Notes: generated from the letters alone by a model not told the origin. Shown: positions 27,841 to 38,913, numbered from the stretch's first letter. The stretch: 64,000 nt of DNA from Corynebacterium sp. MSK297 (GCF_030232885.1 NZ_JASPGD010000001.1:323399-387398); one strand, 5' to 3'. Program-made: numbers and translations.

Positions 27841-28380
27841 TTAGGCCGCAGTACGTTCCACCAGCGTCTGCGCAGCAACCTCAACTAAGAATTCTTCCAC
27901 TAATTTGAATAAAGACATTACTTGCAGGTCCGAAATTTCCGCACCCAGCCCAAGTTCAATATCCCGAGACAACCTGGAATACGGCTGAAACCGGTGGACC
28001 CACTGCTTACCTGCGGCATCAATCAGCGCTAGCTGCTCCCATGCACTTGTCGGCTTCCGACGACGTTTGTCCACCGAAGAAACTGCAACCCGCGCACCAG
28101 CCAAACGGAGGCCAGCCCAGTAGGCAAATTCCAATGCTTGACTAGCATCGCCATCGCGCAAGTAGGCACGTGCCTTACCCATCAACATTTCTGCGCTAGC
28201 TACCAGCTTGCGGTGCCGGGTTAGCGCTACAGCATCCACCCCAGAACGATTCACCCTAGAACGGTCCACCCCGGCACGAGAAGTAACAGCTCCAGAACGG
28301 CGCGTACGTGGCCCCATTCCACCCCGACGCGAACCGGCAGTGTGGTTAAATTTAGTGGTTGCAGAAATAACCTGCGGCAT
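27841..28380 (-). CDS. HEPN-like (SAV_6107 type) protein
   Basis: A 179-residue soluble protein. After a basic, Arg/Ser-rich N-terminus of about 60 residues comes a helical domain with the pattern ASAEMLMGKARAYLRDGDASQALEFAYWAGLRLAGARVA, which fits the SAV_6107 HEPN family of actinobacteria, found next to the dcw region in corynebacteria. HEPN domains are helical and often bind RNA or nucleotides; the canonical RX4-6H ribonuclease motif is not evident. GAGG lies nine bases before ATG 28378-28380. The gene diverges from the acetyltransferase gene across 118 bases. Confidence 0.75.
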   Translation of the reverse strand: MPQVISATTKFNHTAGSRRGGMGPRTRRSGAVTSRAGVDRSRVNRSGVDAVALTRHRKLVASAEMLMGKARAYLRDGDASQALEFAYWAGLRLAGARVAVSSVDKRRRKPTSAWEQLALIDAAGKQWVHRFQPYSRLSRDIELGLGAEISDLQVMSLFKLVEEFLVEVAAQTLVERTAA

Positions 28381-28498
28381 AGTGCTCAACCTCGCTCTAT
28401 ATTTCACTGCTACATCGTGTGAAATTGAGACTATGCCCGGTCGCTCACACCCACCCTGCCGGATACGAAAATCTGTTCGAAAGAATATCGTCAGCCTC

Positions 28499-29068
28499 AT
28501 GAAGATCGAATACCGCCGCCTATCGCCACAAGAATTTTCCCTGCTAGCACCCGAATTAGTCGGCATTTACCTTGACGCAATGGAGTATTCGCCAGGTGTC
28601 GCAAGCAACCGGATTAAAGCCTGGCGGCGGGATATCTTCCACCCAGGGTTTAGCGCCATTATTGCGGTCGTTGGTGACACAATCATCGGGGTGGCCTACG
28701 GCTTTTTGGGTTACCGAGGTTACTGGTGGGACAACCATCTGCGCACATTTTTAGAACAGGCTGGTACCACCAACAAATACCGCCCGCAGCTCAGCAGCTA
28801 CGCCGAGCTCGCGGAATTGCACGTGCTACCACAAATGCAAGGCCATGGCGTCGGCAAGCGCCTCTTAAGGCAACTAGCCTGGAATATGCCAGCCAATTAC
28901 CTTCTGCTTTCCACACCAGAAGTCGCACACGAATCCAACCGCGCATTTGGCTTATACCGCTCACTCGGCTTTCGTGACATCATCCGTGACGTGCACTATC
29001 CAGGTGATCCCCGCGCCTACGCGATCTTATTTGCCCCGCTCCCCTTACCCGATACGCCCAACCAGTAG
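28499..29068 (+). CDS. GNAT family N-acetyltransferase
   Basis: A 189-residue acetyltransferase with the acetyl-CoA-binding motif A: LAELHVLPQMQGHGVGKRLLRQL (Q-x-x-G-x-G at about residues 118-123), then SNRAFGLYRSLGFRDI as motif B. The acceptor substrate cannot be predicted. The start ATG 28499-28501 gives the expected MKIEYRRLS opening; the in-frame extension to 28208 is antisense to the HEPN-like gene and was discarded. About 100 bases with small AGCCAAG repeats separate it from idsA. Confidence 0.9.
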   Translation: MKIEYRRLSPQEFSLLAPELVGIYLDAMEYSPGVASNRIKAWRRDIFHPGFSAIIAVVGDTIIGVAYGFLGYRGYWWDNHLRTFLEQAGTTNKYRPQLSSYAELAELHVLPQMQGHGVGKRLLRQLAWNMPANYLLLSTPEVAHESNRAFGLYRSLGFRDIIRDVHYPGDPRAYAILFAPLPLPDTPNQ

Positions 29069-29170
29069 GCTCACAGGTACTGAAAGTATTGAAAACCAGC
29101 CAAGCTCAGCCAAGTCAAACCAAAAACGACGCTGAAGCCCTGGCACCGACCCACCCCGCAAGGATTTTCC

Positions 29171-30298
29171 GTGGCATTCGAATTGCGTGATCAAAACGAG
29201 CCATTCTTAGCACTCGAGCAACTTCCCGACGCCGTGCACAGCGCACTCGAAGACTTTTTTGCTTCGCGACGCCGCGAGCTCAGCCGCATCGGAGCACCGG
29301 TAACACAGGCAATCGACTACCTAGAACGCTTCGTGCTGGACGGCGGAAAACGTATCCGCCCGCTGTATCTCTGGGCGGGTTTCTGCGGCGCCCAGGCCAC
29401 AGGATCAGCCGCACACTCCGGCGCAGGCGAAGACCACGATGCTGTCATCCGCGCCGCAGCCTCCCTCGAACTCATCCAGGCCTGCGCACTTATCCACGAC
29501 GATATTCTCGACGCCTCCGAAACCCGGCGCGGCAAACCAGCTGTGCACCGGCAGGTCGCAGATGCACACGACGCACAAGGCTTGCTCGGTGATGCCGGAC
29601 ATTTTGGCACCTCCGTGGCGATTTTGTTGGGAGATATAGCACTAGCCTGGGCTGATGACATGTTCCGCGAATCCGGAATATCCCCACAGGCACTGCTTCG
29701 CGCGCAGCAACCTTGGCATCATATGCGGCAAGAAGTCATCGGGGGGCAAATGCTTGATATTTCCATCGAAGCTCATGCCGACGAATCCCGCACGCTGGCG
29801 GCCAATGTCAATCGCTTCAAAACCGCCGCGTACACGATTGAACGCCCCCTGCACTTGGGCGCGGCAATTGGCGGCGGATCCGAGGAACTCATCACCGCTT
29901 TCCGTGGCTACGGCCGGGATATTGGGATTGCCTTCCAACTTCGCGACGACCTACTGGGTGTATTCGGGGACCCCGAGGTGACCGGCAAACCAGCTGGGGA
30001 TGATTTACGCGAAGGCAAGCGAACCGAACTGATCGCACTGACATTGTCGCGGGCCGACGAACGTAACCCACACGCCGCAGCTGATCTCCGACGCCTGTTG
30101 GGCAACACGTCCGATCAGGCAGAGATCGATCGCATGCGAGAAATCATCACTGCTTCTGGTGCCGTCGATGAAATCGAGCACAATATCGACCAGCTGCGTG
30201 AATCCGGTTTGGCCCTGCTACGCACGATCAGCCTGCGCGACGACGTGCGCGCCAATTTGGAATCACTCGCGATCAAAGCCACGAGGCGTCACAGCTGA
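29171..30298 (+). CDS. idsA: Polyprenyl diphosphate synthase IdsA (geranylgeranyl type)
   Basis: IdsA condenses isopentenyl units into C15-C20 prenyl diphosphates, precursors of carotenoids, menaquinone and decaprenyl carriers. The 375-residue trans-prenyltransferase has the first Asp-rich motif HDDILD at about residue 110 with GGKRIRPL before it, and the second motif FQLRDDLLGVFGD at about residue 255. The GTG start has AAGGA six bases upstream. Its stop overlaps the ATG of the next gene (TGATG), so prenyl and mannan biosynthesis are transcriptionally tied, as in C. glutamicum. Confidence 0.92.
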   Translation: MAFELRDQNEPFLALEQLPDAVHSALEDFFASRRRELSRIGAPVTQAIDYLERFVLDGGKRIRPLYLWAGFCGAQATGSAAHSGAGEDHDAVIRAAASLELIQACALIHDDILDASETRRGKPAVHRQVADAHDAQGLLGDAGHFGTSVAILLGDIALAWADDMFRESGISPQALLRAQQPWHHMRQEVIGGQMLDISIEAHADESRTLAANVNRFKTAAYTIERPLHLGAAIGGGSEELITAFRGYGRDIGIAFQLRDDLLGVFGDPEVTGKPAGDDLREGKRTELIALTLSRADERNPHAAADLRRLLGNTSDQAEIDRMREIITASGAVDEIEHNIDQLRESGLALLRTISLRDDVRANLESLAIKATRRHS

Positions 30299-31854
30299 TG
30301 ACTGTTCGACTACCCATTCCGCGCCCACTGTGGCTCGGGCTAGCAGCGACCGTATTGCTCACGGCCTCGTCATTTGGTGCAGGAGCCGTGCGCAACCGGG
30401 GCGGTATCCTCCACGAACTCGGGTGGAGCTTTTTAACCTTCGGCCACGCGCGTGGGCTCGCCAGCGTGGTTTACTGGGTAGCACTCTTCTTGCTGGTTTT
30501 CGCGTGGGCACTGCTCGGACGGCAGATCGTCGGCAAGCCTTCGTGTGGTGACCAGCACAGTAAAGCGAAACAACCGGGTACCGCCTCCGTCGGCAAGCAT
30601 ATTACGGTGTGGGTGGCCCCGCTGTTATTAGCAGGTCCATTGGCATCCCGCGATGTCTATTCGTATCTGATGCAAGGCGCGATGCTTCGCGACGGCTTCG
30701 ACCCCTACAACGACGGTGCGGCGGTTAATCCAGGACCGTATTTGCTGGAAGTCTCCCACGATTGGCGCAACACCACCACGCCGTATGGGCCCCTACATTT
30801 ATGGACCGGTGAGATAATTACCAGCATCGTCGGCGACAACGTCACAGCCGGAATTATATTTTACAAGCTGCTCTCGATACTCGGCTTTGCCGGAATTGTC
30901 TACGCCGTGCCCAGGATCGCCCGCCGTCTGGGTGGCAATGCAGAACTCGCATTATGGATGGCTGCGGCAAACCCCGTGATGATCCTGCACCTGATCGGCG
31001 GCATGCACAACGAATCCGTGATGGTCGGGCTGGTCTCCCTCGGGCTATTGCTGGCACTGCGGAAAAAATTCGTGCTCGGCATCGCACTGATCGCGGTTGC
31101 GGTCTCGCTCAAAGCTACCGCAGGCATCGCCCTACCATTCGTGGTGTGGATGATGGTGCGGCACTACACCGCGCTACACGACCCACTGTGGCGGCGGCTG
31201 CTCAGCCTGCTGATCACCGGTGTGGTTGCCGTGGCTGAAACCATCCTCGTGATCGCGGGCGTAACCGTAGCTTCTGGGTCATCGTGGGGCTGGCTGACTG
31301 AAATCACCGGAAACTCCAAGGTAGTCAACCCACTAGCCCTGCCAACCCTGGTGACGGACCTGCTTGTCGGCGGAGTGCTCGGCTTAGCCGATATCGAGCT
31401 CACGTACAACCAGGTGCTCACATCAACGCGCACAGTCAGCTCACTGCTGATGCTTGCTGGGCTCGTCATCGCATGGATGGTATTCCGGAAAACCCAGCGT
31501 GCAGCCGTCCAAGGCATCGTCGCTGCATACTCGGTTGCCTTTGTGGCCAACTCCGTGACCTTGCCCTGGTATTACGCCTCACTGATTTCGCTAGTAGGAG
31601 TCGCGCGCCCACCGATGTGGGTGTGGAAGTTGGCGACCGGCGCTTCAGTGTTTATAGGGTTGGGTTTCGCCGCTGGCGGCAACCACCAGTTCTACAACCT
31701 GGTATGGGTACTGGTAACCGGCGCGGTGGCTTGGGCGCTGACGGTGCTGGTGTTCCCGATTGGTGCGCGGGTCAGTTACCCAGCGGCCACGGTGCAGCAC
31801 AATCAGAACAAATTGCAGACAGTTACAGAGCCAGCGCCTGCGCACGGCGAATAA
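30298..31854 (+). CDS. mptA: GT-C alpha-1,6-mannopyranosyltransferase MptA
   Basis: MptA extends the alpha-1,6-mannan backbone of lipomannan/lipoarabinomannan on the outer membrane face, using polyprenyl-phosphomannose. The 518-residue protein has about twelve membrane segments; the first outer loop contains SRDVYSYLMQGAMLRDGFDPYNDG, whose Asp residues match the GT-C catalytic region, and the GGMHNESVMVGLV block is also typical. Gene order idsA-mptA supports the call over other GT-C enzymes. The 3' end overlaps the convergent Rv2175c-type gene by 32 bases. Confidence 0.9.
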   Translation: MTVRLPIPRPLWLGLAATVLLTASSFGAGAVRNRGGILHELGWSFLTFGHARGLASVVYWVALFLLVFAWALLGRQIVGKPSCGDQHSKAKQPGTASVGKHITVWVAPLLLAGPLASRDVYSYLMQGAMLRDGFDPYNDGAAVNPGPYLLEVSHDWRNTTTPYGPLHLWTGEIITSIVGDNVTAGIIFYKLLSILGFAGIVYAVPRIARRLGGNAELALWMAAANPVMILHLIGGMHNESVMVGLVSLGLLLALRKKFVLGIALIAVAVSLKATAGIALPFVVWMMVRHYTALHDPLWRRLLSLLITGVVAVAETILVIAGVTVASGSSWGWLTEITGNSKVVNPLALPTLVTDLLVGGVLGLADIELTYNQVLTSTRTVSSLLMLAGLVIAWMVFRKTQRAAVQGIVAAYSVAFVANSVTLPWYYASLISLVGVARPPMWVWKLATGASVFIGLGFAAGGNHQFYNLVWVLVTGAVAWALTVLVFPIGARVSYPAATVQHNQNKLQTVTEPAPAHGE

Positions 31855-32206
31855 CTTCGCGCGCCAAATGCCCATGCAACGCATCAATCGGGCGAGACGG
31901 CAAAGTCTCATCAGGGGTAAACAAATGCTCGAAAATCTCATCACTGCTGAAACCACCATCGGAGAGCACAGTGATTATGCCAGCAACGTGCTTGCTGATC
32001 GCACCCTTGTCGTTGAAAAATGCCGCAGGCACATAGCGCTTACCCGAAAGTTCCACAGCGATGATGCGCTTGGCCGACAACAAGTCGTGTACCCGCGTGA
32101 TACGCAAACCGAGCTTCTCGGCAACCTCCGGAAGCGTCAGCAGCGTCTCGTCGGCAAGCAAAGCAGCTAATGTTTTCTCGCTCAATTGTTTTTCGTTATC
32201 CAACAC
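31823..32206 (-). CDS. Rv2175c-like winged-helix DNA-binding protein
   Basis: A 127-residue protein with an N-terminal helix-turn-helix (LLTLPEVAEKLGLRITRVHDLLSAKRIIAVELSGKRYVP) and a C-terminal domain ending FEHLFTPDETLPSRPIDAL. It matches Mycobacterium tuberculosis Rv2175c, a DNA-binding protein phosphorylated by the neighbouring kinase PknL. It is divergent from pknL with a 93-base shared upstream region, and convergent with mptA. The GTG start at 32204-32206 opens the family N-terminus. Confidence 0.9.
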   Translation of the reverse strand: MLDNEKQLSEKTLAALLADETLLTLPEVAEKLGLRITRVHDLLSAKRIIAVELSGKRYVPAAFFNDKGAISKHVAGIITVLSDGGFSSDEIFEHLFTPDETLPSRPIDALHGHLAREVIRRAQALAL

Positions 32207-32299
32207 GCCACTACTCTACTACCGCCGCCCAACCACCGATGGTCTGCTACCGGTGCCCTGCTACACACTTCGCACCGCTTATCAGCCATACTGGAGACC

Positions 32300-33691
32300 A
32301 TGACAAGGCTGGAACAAGGCGAGATACTGGAAGATCGCTACCGCATAGATCGAGCAATCGCACGCGGCGGCATGTCCACGGTGTACCGCTGCCTCGACCT
32401 TCGCCTGGGGCGCGCAGTAGCCGCGAAAGTGATGGACGGCGATTACCTGGATGATCCCATCTCCCGCGACCGTTTTACCCGGGAAGCGCGCGCAATGGCA
32501 CAACTGCGCCACCCCAATATCCTGGGCGTATATGATTTCTCGTCCGCAGGCGAACACGTCTATCTCATCACCGAGCTGATCACCGGCGGCACCCTCGGCG
32601 AGTTACTAGCAGAAACCGGCCCGCTGGATCCCGCCACCGCCACCGTGATGCTGCGATCCGTGTTACAGGGGCTTTCTGTCGCCCACGCGAAAGGCTTGGT
32701 ACACCGGGATATCAAGCCACACAACGTGCTGATCGACGCCGATGGTGGCATTAAGCTTGCCGATTTCGGGTTGGTGCGCGCGATGAACAACACGCAAAAA
32801 ACCTCGAATCAGATCGTCGGCACGGTCTCGTATATTTCACCGGAGCAGGTCGACGGTAGCCACATCACGCCCGCTACCGACGTCTATTCCGCGGGGATCG
32901 TGCTCTTTGAGCTGCTAACCGGGCAGGTGCCATTCGTTGGTGAGACTTCCCTAGGGCGCGCACTCGCCCGACTGCACAATGATGTGCCGGCCCCCTCAGA
33001 TTTGATCGACGGTGTGCCACCGCTTTTCGACGCCTTGGTGGCTTCCGCAACCACCCGGAACCCAGATGAGCGTTTTCGGGATGCCCGAGAATTTTTGGAT
33101 GCGCTTGACGACGTCGCCAGTGAGCTGCAACTTCCACATGTTGCTGTGCCAATACCCGAAAACGCTGCGGCACACCGAGCCGCGGTGCACACACCATTTG
33201 CGGAATCTCCTCTACCGGAAGCCACGGCACATTTGCCTCTCGCCGCCGACGGGGACACACCCGCTGACATGATCCCAAACAGCGCCCCAGACGGCACCCA
33301 CAACGACAGCGAGCCCAACGACAGTGCGCAACCACGGGAAACGCTTGCCGATGGCACCGTCGCCGATACCCCGGCAACGCCTACTCCTGCAGCTGCGAGG
33401 CCTGCAGGTTTCGGTGCTCCAGTAAGCCCCGCAGCGCCACCGGTTGCGCCAGTACCACCGCGGGCGCATAACGAAACACGGCTGGAAGGCCCATTTGCAG
33501 AAAAACCGCAGCCCCCGGCTCCACCGGCAGCAGCAAGTCCAGCCCCAAAAGAAAAACCACTCAGCAACCGCTCCACAGTGAAGCTGTTGCTTGTGGTTTT
33601 GGGAATGGCCGTAGCAACCGGCGCTGTCGCCGTTGCCAGCTGGTGGTTCGGCTCAGGCGGTTACGGCTACATGCCGCAGCTCTGGCTTTAG
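32300..33691 (+). CDS. pknL: Serine/threonine protein kinase PknL without an extracellular sensor domain
   Basis: A membrane-anchored Hanks-type kinase likely acting on the adjacent Rv2175c-like regulator and on envelope targets. Kinase motifs are complete: glycine loop ARGGMSTVYR, K43, HRDIKPHN with D137, DFG at 155-157 and the GTVSYISPE activation segment. A Pro/Ala-rich juxtamembrane region of about 170 residues leads to one membrane segment (about 429-447), and the protein stops 14 residues later with YMPQLWL. Some corynebacterial PknL proteins, as I recall, continue into PASTA domains; here none exist and aroG begins 72 bases on. GGAG lies three bases before ATG 32300. Confidence 0.93.
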   Translation: MTRLEQGEILEDRYRIDRAIARGGMSTVYRCLDLRLGRAVAAKVMDGDYLDDPISRDRFTREARAMAQLRHPNILGVYDFSSAGEHVYLITELITGGTLGELLAETGPLDPATATVMLRSVLQGLSVAHAKGLVHRDIKPHNVLIDADGGIKLADFGLVRAMNNTQKTSNQIVGTVSYISPEQVDGSHITPATDVYSAGIVLFELLTGQVPFVGETSLGRALARLHNDVPAPSDLIDGVPPLFDALVASATTRNPDERFRDAREFLDALDDVASELQLPHVAVPIPENAAAHRAAVHTPFAESPLPEATAHLPLAADGDTPADMIPNSAPDGTHNDSEPNDSAQPRETLADGTVADTPATPTPAAARPAGFGAPVSPAAPPVAPVPPRAHNETRLEGPFAEKPQPPAPPAAASPAPKEKPLSNRSTVKLLLVVLGMAVATGAVAVASWWFGSGGYGYMPQLWL

Positions 33692-33763
33692 CAGAAATTG
33701 GTGTGCGCAGTGGTAGAACCCCCTTTAGAGTTGCCTACTGCCGGTGAGTAGTAACTGCCGTGG

Positions 33764-35700
<1,937 letters not shown>

Positions 35701-35741
35701 GAATGGTTTGCTTTCTTCCTCGGTCCGGTTCGACGAACAGC

Positions 35742-35900
35742 TTAACGACGGCGACGCAACGGCACGAATAGCAGCAAGACGATGAGCAGAACTGAGATCG
35801 GTCCGACGACAGTGGCATCAACACCAACTGACGCCAAAACCACGTAACCAATGATAGCGATAGTGACCGCGACCAGCCGGAATATGGTGAGTTTATCCAC
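35742..35900 (-). CDS. Small two-segment membrane protein (52 aa)
   Basis: A GTG-initiated 52-codon frame has AAGGAAG six bases before the start. The product runs MDKLTIFRLVAVTIAIIGYV, then a short polar turn (GVDAT) and a second hydrophobic stretch, ending LRRRRR-like in PLRRRR. Two membrane helices with a basic cytoplasmic tail are therefore likely. It lies in an operon-like series with the exoribonuclease gene (41 bases) and the acyltransferase gene (64 bases). I recognise no named family. Confidence 0.65.
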   Translation of the reverse strand: MDKLTIFRLVAVTIAIIGYVVLASVGVDATVVGPISVLLIVLLLFVPLRRRR

Positions 35901-35964
35901 GAAAGGCTTCCTTCTTTCTCAGCATGCTGCGCACTCGGCGGTAATCCTACTCCCAGCGACGATC

Positions 35965-37062
35965 TTACTCACGGCGCAGCAACGCCGACAATGGGGGCGG
36001 ATACAGCAACCAGCGTAAAGATTGGATACGCGTGAGATATTTCAATAACGCCCCCGCGGCCAAGGCACCGAGCACTGCACACACGCACCAAAAATAAGTG
36101 TTACTCAAGGGAAAACTACCAAATCGGCTAATATCATCCAGCTCCACGTCCACAACCCAGAGGCGTTGATAATGGAACATAGCCATGATGCCGAAATGAT
36201 GGCCGACGTAAAGTGGCAAAGTATTGCGCCCAAGTTTGAGCAGTACCGCGCTGACACGAGGAAGCAAGGTCAGCACAACGGACAGCACAATAGCAGCCGG
36301 GAGGGACAACACGTGCTGAACAATGCGAAAGAGCAGATCAAGTTCAAAATCGCCAAACTTAATGATTCCCGGGCCGTCCCAATAGATCGTGGAGCTGCGC
36401 ATACTTCCCCACATCTCCCCACCTATATAACCCATGACGTACGCCGCAGTGACCCCAACGACAACCGGCATGCGTTGAACGTGTGCCGTAAATCGATGCA
36501 CCGAGGCTGAAAAGTACGCAGCAAAAACAAATACGGGAAGATAGATGACTGATTTCGCGATCAGGTGCCAATGCTCATGGAATGGCAACAGCGCAACGGG
36601 ACCGAGAAAAGATACCAGAACAGCTGCCCACCCAGGAAAAGAACGCAACAACCACAGGACAATATTGAACACGACTAACGCGTATAAAAACCAGATCATC
36701 GTAGACCCAGTAACGAGCTGCAGCAGAAAATAAGTCGCGGACGGCCACGCGGAATCATAGTCTTTCATGATGATTACCTGGAAGGCAGACAGCTCGAGTG
36801 GCACCCAAATAATATAGGGAACCAGTAGGAACCAGAGTCGGTGGGCGAAAAGCTGCCAGAAGCTATATCTGAATATTTTCGCAGCAAAAAGCCCGCTGAC
36901 TAAGAAAAACAGAGGCATCCGCAAGGGGTCGAGGAATTCATTTGCTTGCGAAAGCCAGGTATCGCGAGCCTCGGGAATCGCCAGCGAGACGTGAAGGACG
37001 ATAACGCCCAAAATTGAAATCCCGCGGGCGATATCGGGCCACTTCAGCCGCTGCTTAGCCAC
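35965..37062 (-). CDS. Acyltransferase 3 (OafA/WecH-type) membrane protein
   Basis: A 365-residue protein with about ten membrane segments. The N-terminus LKWPDIARGISILGVIVLHV carries the D-x-x-R-G and H of acyltransferase 3 enzymes, and RMPLFFLVSGLFAA is the next family block. Such proteins transfer acetyl or other acyl groups to sugars of exported glycans or cell-surface lipids; the substrate here is unknown. The GTG start has AGGAGG three bases upstream, slightly close. It is co-directional with plsC, 18 bases downstream of that gene. Confidence 0.9.
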   Translation of the reverse strand: MAKQRLKWPDIARGISILGVIVLHVSLAIPEARDTWLSQANEFLDPLRMPLFFLVSGLFAAKIFRYSFWQLFAHRLWFLLVPYIIWVPLELSAFQVIIMKDYDSAWPSATYFLLQLVTGSTMIWFLYALVVFNIVLWLLRSFPGWAAVLVSFLGPVALLPFHEHWHLIAKSVIYLPVFVFAAYFSASVHRFTAHVQRMPVVVGVTAAYVMGYIGGEMWGSMRSSTIYWDGPGIIKFGDFELDLLFRIVQHVLSLPAAIVLSVVLTLLPRVSAVLLKLGRNTLPLYVGHHFGIMAMFHYQRLWVVDVELDDISRFGSFPLSNTYFWCVCAVLGALAAGALLKYLTRIQSLRWLLYPPPLSALLRRE

Positions 37063-37080
37063 TATCCTCCTGCTACTGAA

Positions 37081-37845
37081 TTACGCGGGGTTGGGCTCGG
37101 TGCCCTCTGGATAGCCATTGCCTGCTTGCAAGGAATCCTTAACTTCCGATGCGTAACGATCGACATATTCGGTACCGGTCAGTAACGCCAGTTCGCGCAT
37201 CACAAAATCCGTAAATTTCCGTATTGTCTGATGGTCTTCCGGGTTAAGCCCCTGCTCATCCGCCCATTGATGTGGCGAGATCGCCTTACCAAAACGCACA
37301 CCAACTTTGGCAGGGCGTGGAATCCATGAACCAATTGGGTTGGCTTTGGCGGTATTTATCATCGCCACGGGAATTACGTCGACGTTCGTGGTCATCGCAA
37401 TCCGCGCCATGCCCGTGCGTCCCCGGTAGATACGACCATCAGGACTACGCGTACCTTCCGGATAAATACCAAAAATATCGTCGCGAGCAAACACAGTTTC
37501 TGCGGTATCGATCAGTGCATCACCAGCATCTTTTGCAGTGCGGTCAATGGGAACCTGCCCCGCAGAGGTAAAGAAAAATCGCTGGATAGCCCCGACGAAT
37601 CCGGTTCCGGTAAAGTATTCTTTTTTCGCCGGGAATGTTAGCTGACGCGGGCAAATCAGCGGGAGGTAAAACGAGTCCATCACTGCCTGGTGGTTGGACA
37701 CGAACATAGCGGAGCCTTGGTTCGGAACGTTTCCTAAGCCTTCGGTGAATGGACGATTCCATACCCGCAGCCACGGGCCGATTAGCACATACTTAAAAAA
37801 GCGGTACCAGCCATTGTTCATGCCCTTGGTATTTGCCCTCGCCAC
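37081..37845 (-). CDS. 1-acyl-sn-glycerol-3-phosphate acyltransferase (PlsC family)
   Basis: A 254-residue membrane-associated acyltransferase of phospholipid synthesis. The catalytic HX4D motif is N-HQAVMD (about residues 51-57), followed by the glycerol-phosphate-binding block FGIYPEGTRSPDG and VIPVAMI. The GTG start at 37843-37845 lies 18 bases after the glucokinase stop; an ATG eight codons in has its ribosome-binding site too close. Acyl specificity cannot be read from sequence. Confidence 0.92.
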   Translation of the reverse strand: MARANTKGMNNGWYRFFKYVLIGPWLRVWNRPFTEGLGNVPNQGSAMFVSNHQAVMDSFYLPLICPRQLTFPAKKEYFTGTGFVGAIQRFFFTSAGQVPIDRTAKDAGDALIDTAETVFARDDIFGIYPEGTRSPDGRIYRGRTGMARIAMTTNVDVIPVAMINTAKANPIGSWIPRPAKVGVRFGKAISPHQWADEQGLNPEDHQTIRKFTDFVMRELALLTGTEYVDRYASEVKDSLQAGNGYPEGTEPNPA

Positions 37846-37863
37846 AGCTCGGATCCAGCCTTT

Positions 37864-38832
37864 CTAGCTAATTTTTGCGGATTCTTCAGCATATCGTGAT
37901 AAGTGTGCAACCCCAACCATACCCGCCGCGGACCCTAGTTTTGTAATAGAAACCTGCGGGTGTGGCCTATGAGTTGCTGCGACCATGGACTCGCCCATCA
38001 CCTCGTGGGCACGAGGCAAAAACAGGTCATGATTACCCATTACACCGCCACCAAGCACAATCAATTCCGGATCGATGACATCTGCGACAAAAGACAAGCC
38101 AATACCAAGCCATCGAGCAAATTCCGCTACCACCGCTTGCCCTAACGGATCGCCTTCGCGTGCTGCAGCCATGATTTCTTCACCGGTAGAAGCGGTATGT
38201 AGCAAAGAACTGCGACGATATTCAGGGCATTCGTCGGCAAGCTCTAACACGGTATCAGCCAGTGCAGTTCCCGAAGCATAGCGCTCTAAGCAGCCTCGCT
38301 TACCGCAGGAGCACTTACGCCCACCAGGGACCACTGTGACATGCCCAAATTCTGGAGCCATGCCAAAGGACCCACGGAAAATCTCGCCCTGGTGCATGAT
38401 GGTTGCACCAATTCCAGTACCGACAGAAAAATAAACCCAAGTTTCTGCCTGCTGCGCCTGCCCAAACACGTATTCACCCCACGCAGCGGAATTGGCGTCA
38501 TGTTCCAGGCGTACCGGGATTCCGAGGCGTTGAGTCATGATGTCGCGAACCGGAGCTTCGCGCCACGGTAAATGCGGCGCGAACCGAACCTTCGTGCATT
38601 CGGGGTCAAGGAAACCTGCGACCGCAAGACCGACAGCGGAGATCTCATGGCGATCCCGCAAAGTATCAACCAGTGCCACCAACTTGTCGACGAGCACGCC
38701 TTCGCTGTTTGGAGTCAACGTTGCAGCGCGGTCCAATATCTGTCCATGCGCATCGACGACGGCAGCACGCATGTTTGTGCCGCCAATATCTACGCCGATC
38801 GTCAAGGAATTCGAGGCAATTGACATAACCAT
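37864..38832 (-). CDS. glk: Glucokinase, ROK family
   Basis: This enzyme phosphorylates glucose with ATP. The 322-residue ROK protein has the phosphate loop GVDIGGTNMRAAVVD, the glucose-site EHDANSAAWGE, and the zinc-binding ROK motif CSCGKRGCLERYASG. A second phosphate motif GTGIGATIM is also present. ATG 38830-38832 is chosen with GGAG nine bases upstream; ATGs at 38826 and 38847 are alternatives. The position next to plsC and the length match corynebacterial Glk. Confidence 0.93.
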   Translation of the reverse strand: MVMSIASNSLTIGVDIGGTNMRAAVVDAHGQILDRAATLTPNSEGVLVDKLVALVDTLRDRHEISAVGLAVAGFLDPECTKVRFAPHLPWREAPVRDIMTQRLGIPVRLEHDANSAAWGEYVFGQAQQAETWVYFSVGTGIGATIMHQGEIFRGSFGMAPEFGHVTVVPGGRKCSCGKRGCLERYASGTALADTVLELADECPEYRRSSLLHTASTGEEIMAAAREGDPLGQAVVAEFARWLGIGLSFVADVIDPELIVLGGGVMGNHDLFLPRAHEVMGESMVAATHRPHPQVSITKLGSAAGMVGVAHLSRYAEESAKIS

Positions 38833-38913
38833 CTCACTATACTCCATCCACTCGCCAAATCCGTTTTATGTACGGCGATCTTCCTGTGAGCTCGCGTGCT
38901 ACCGCAGCGCAAA

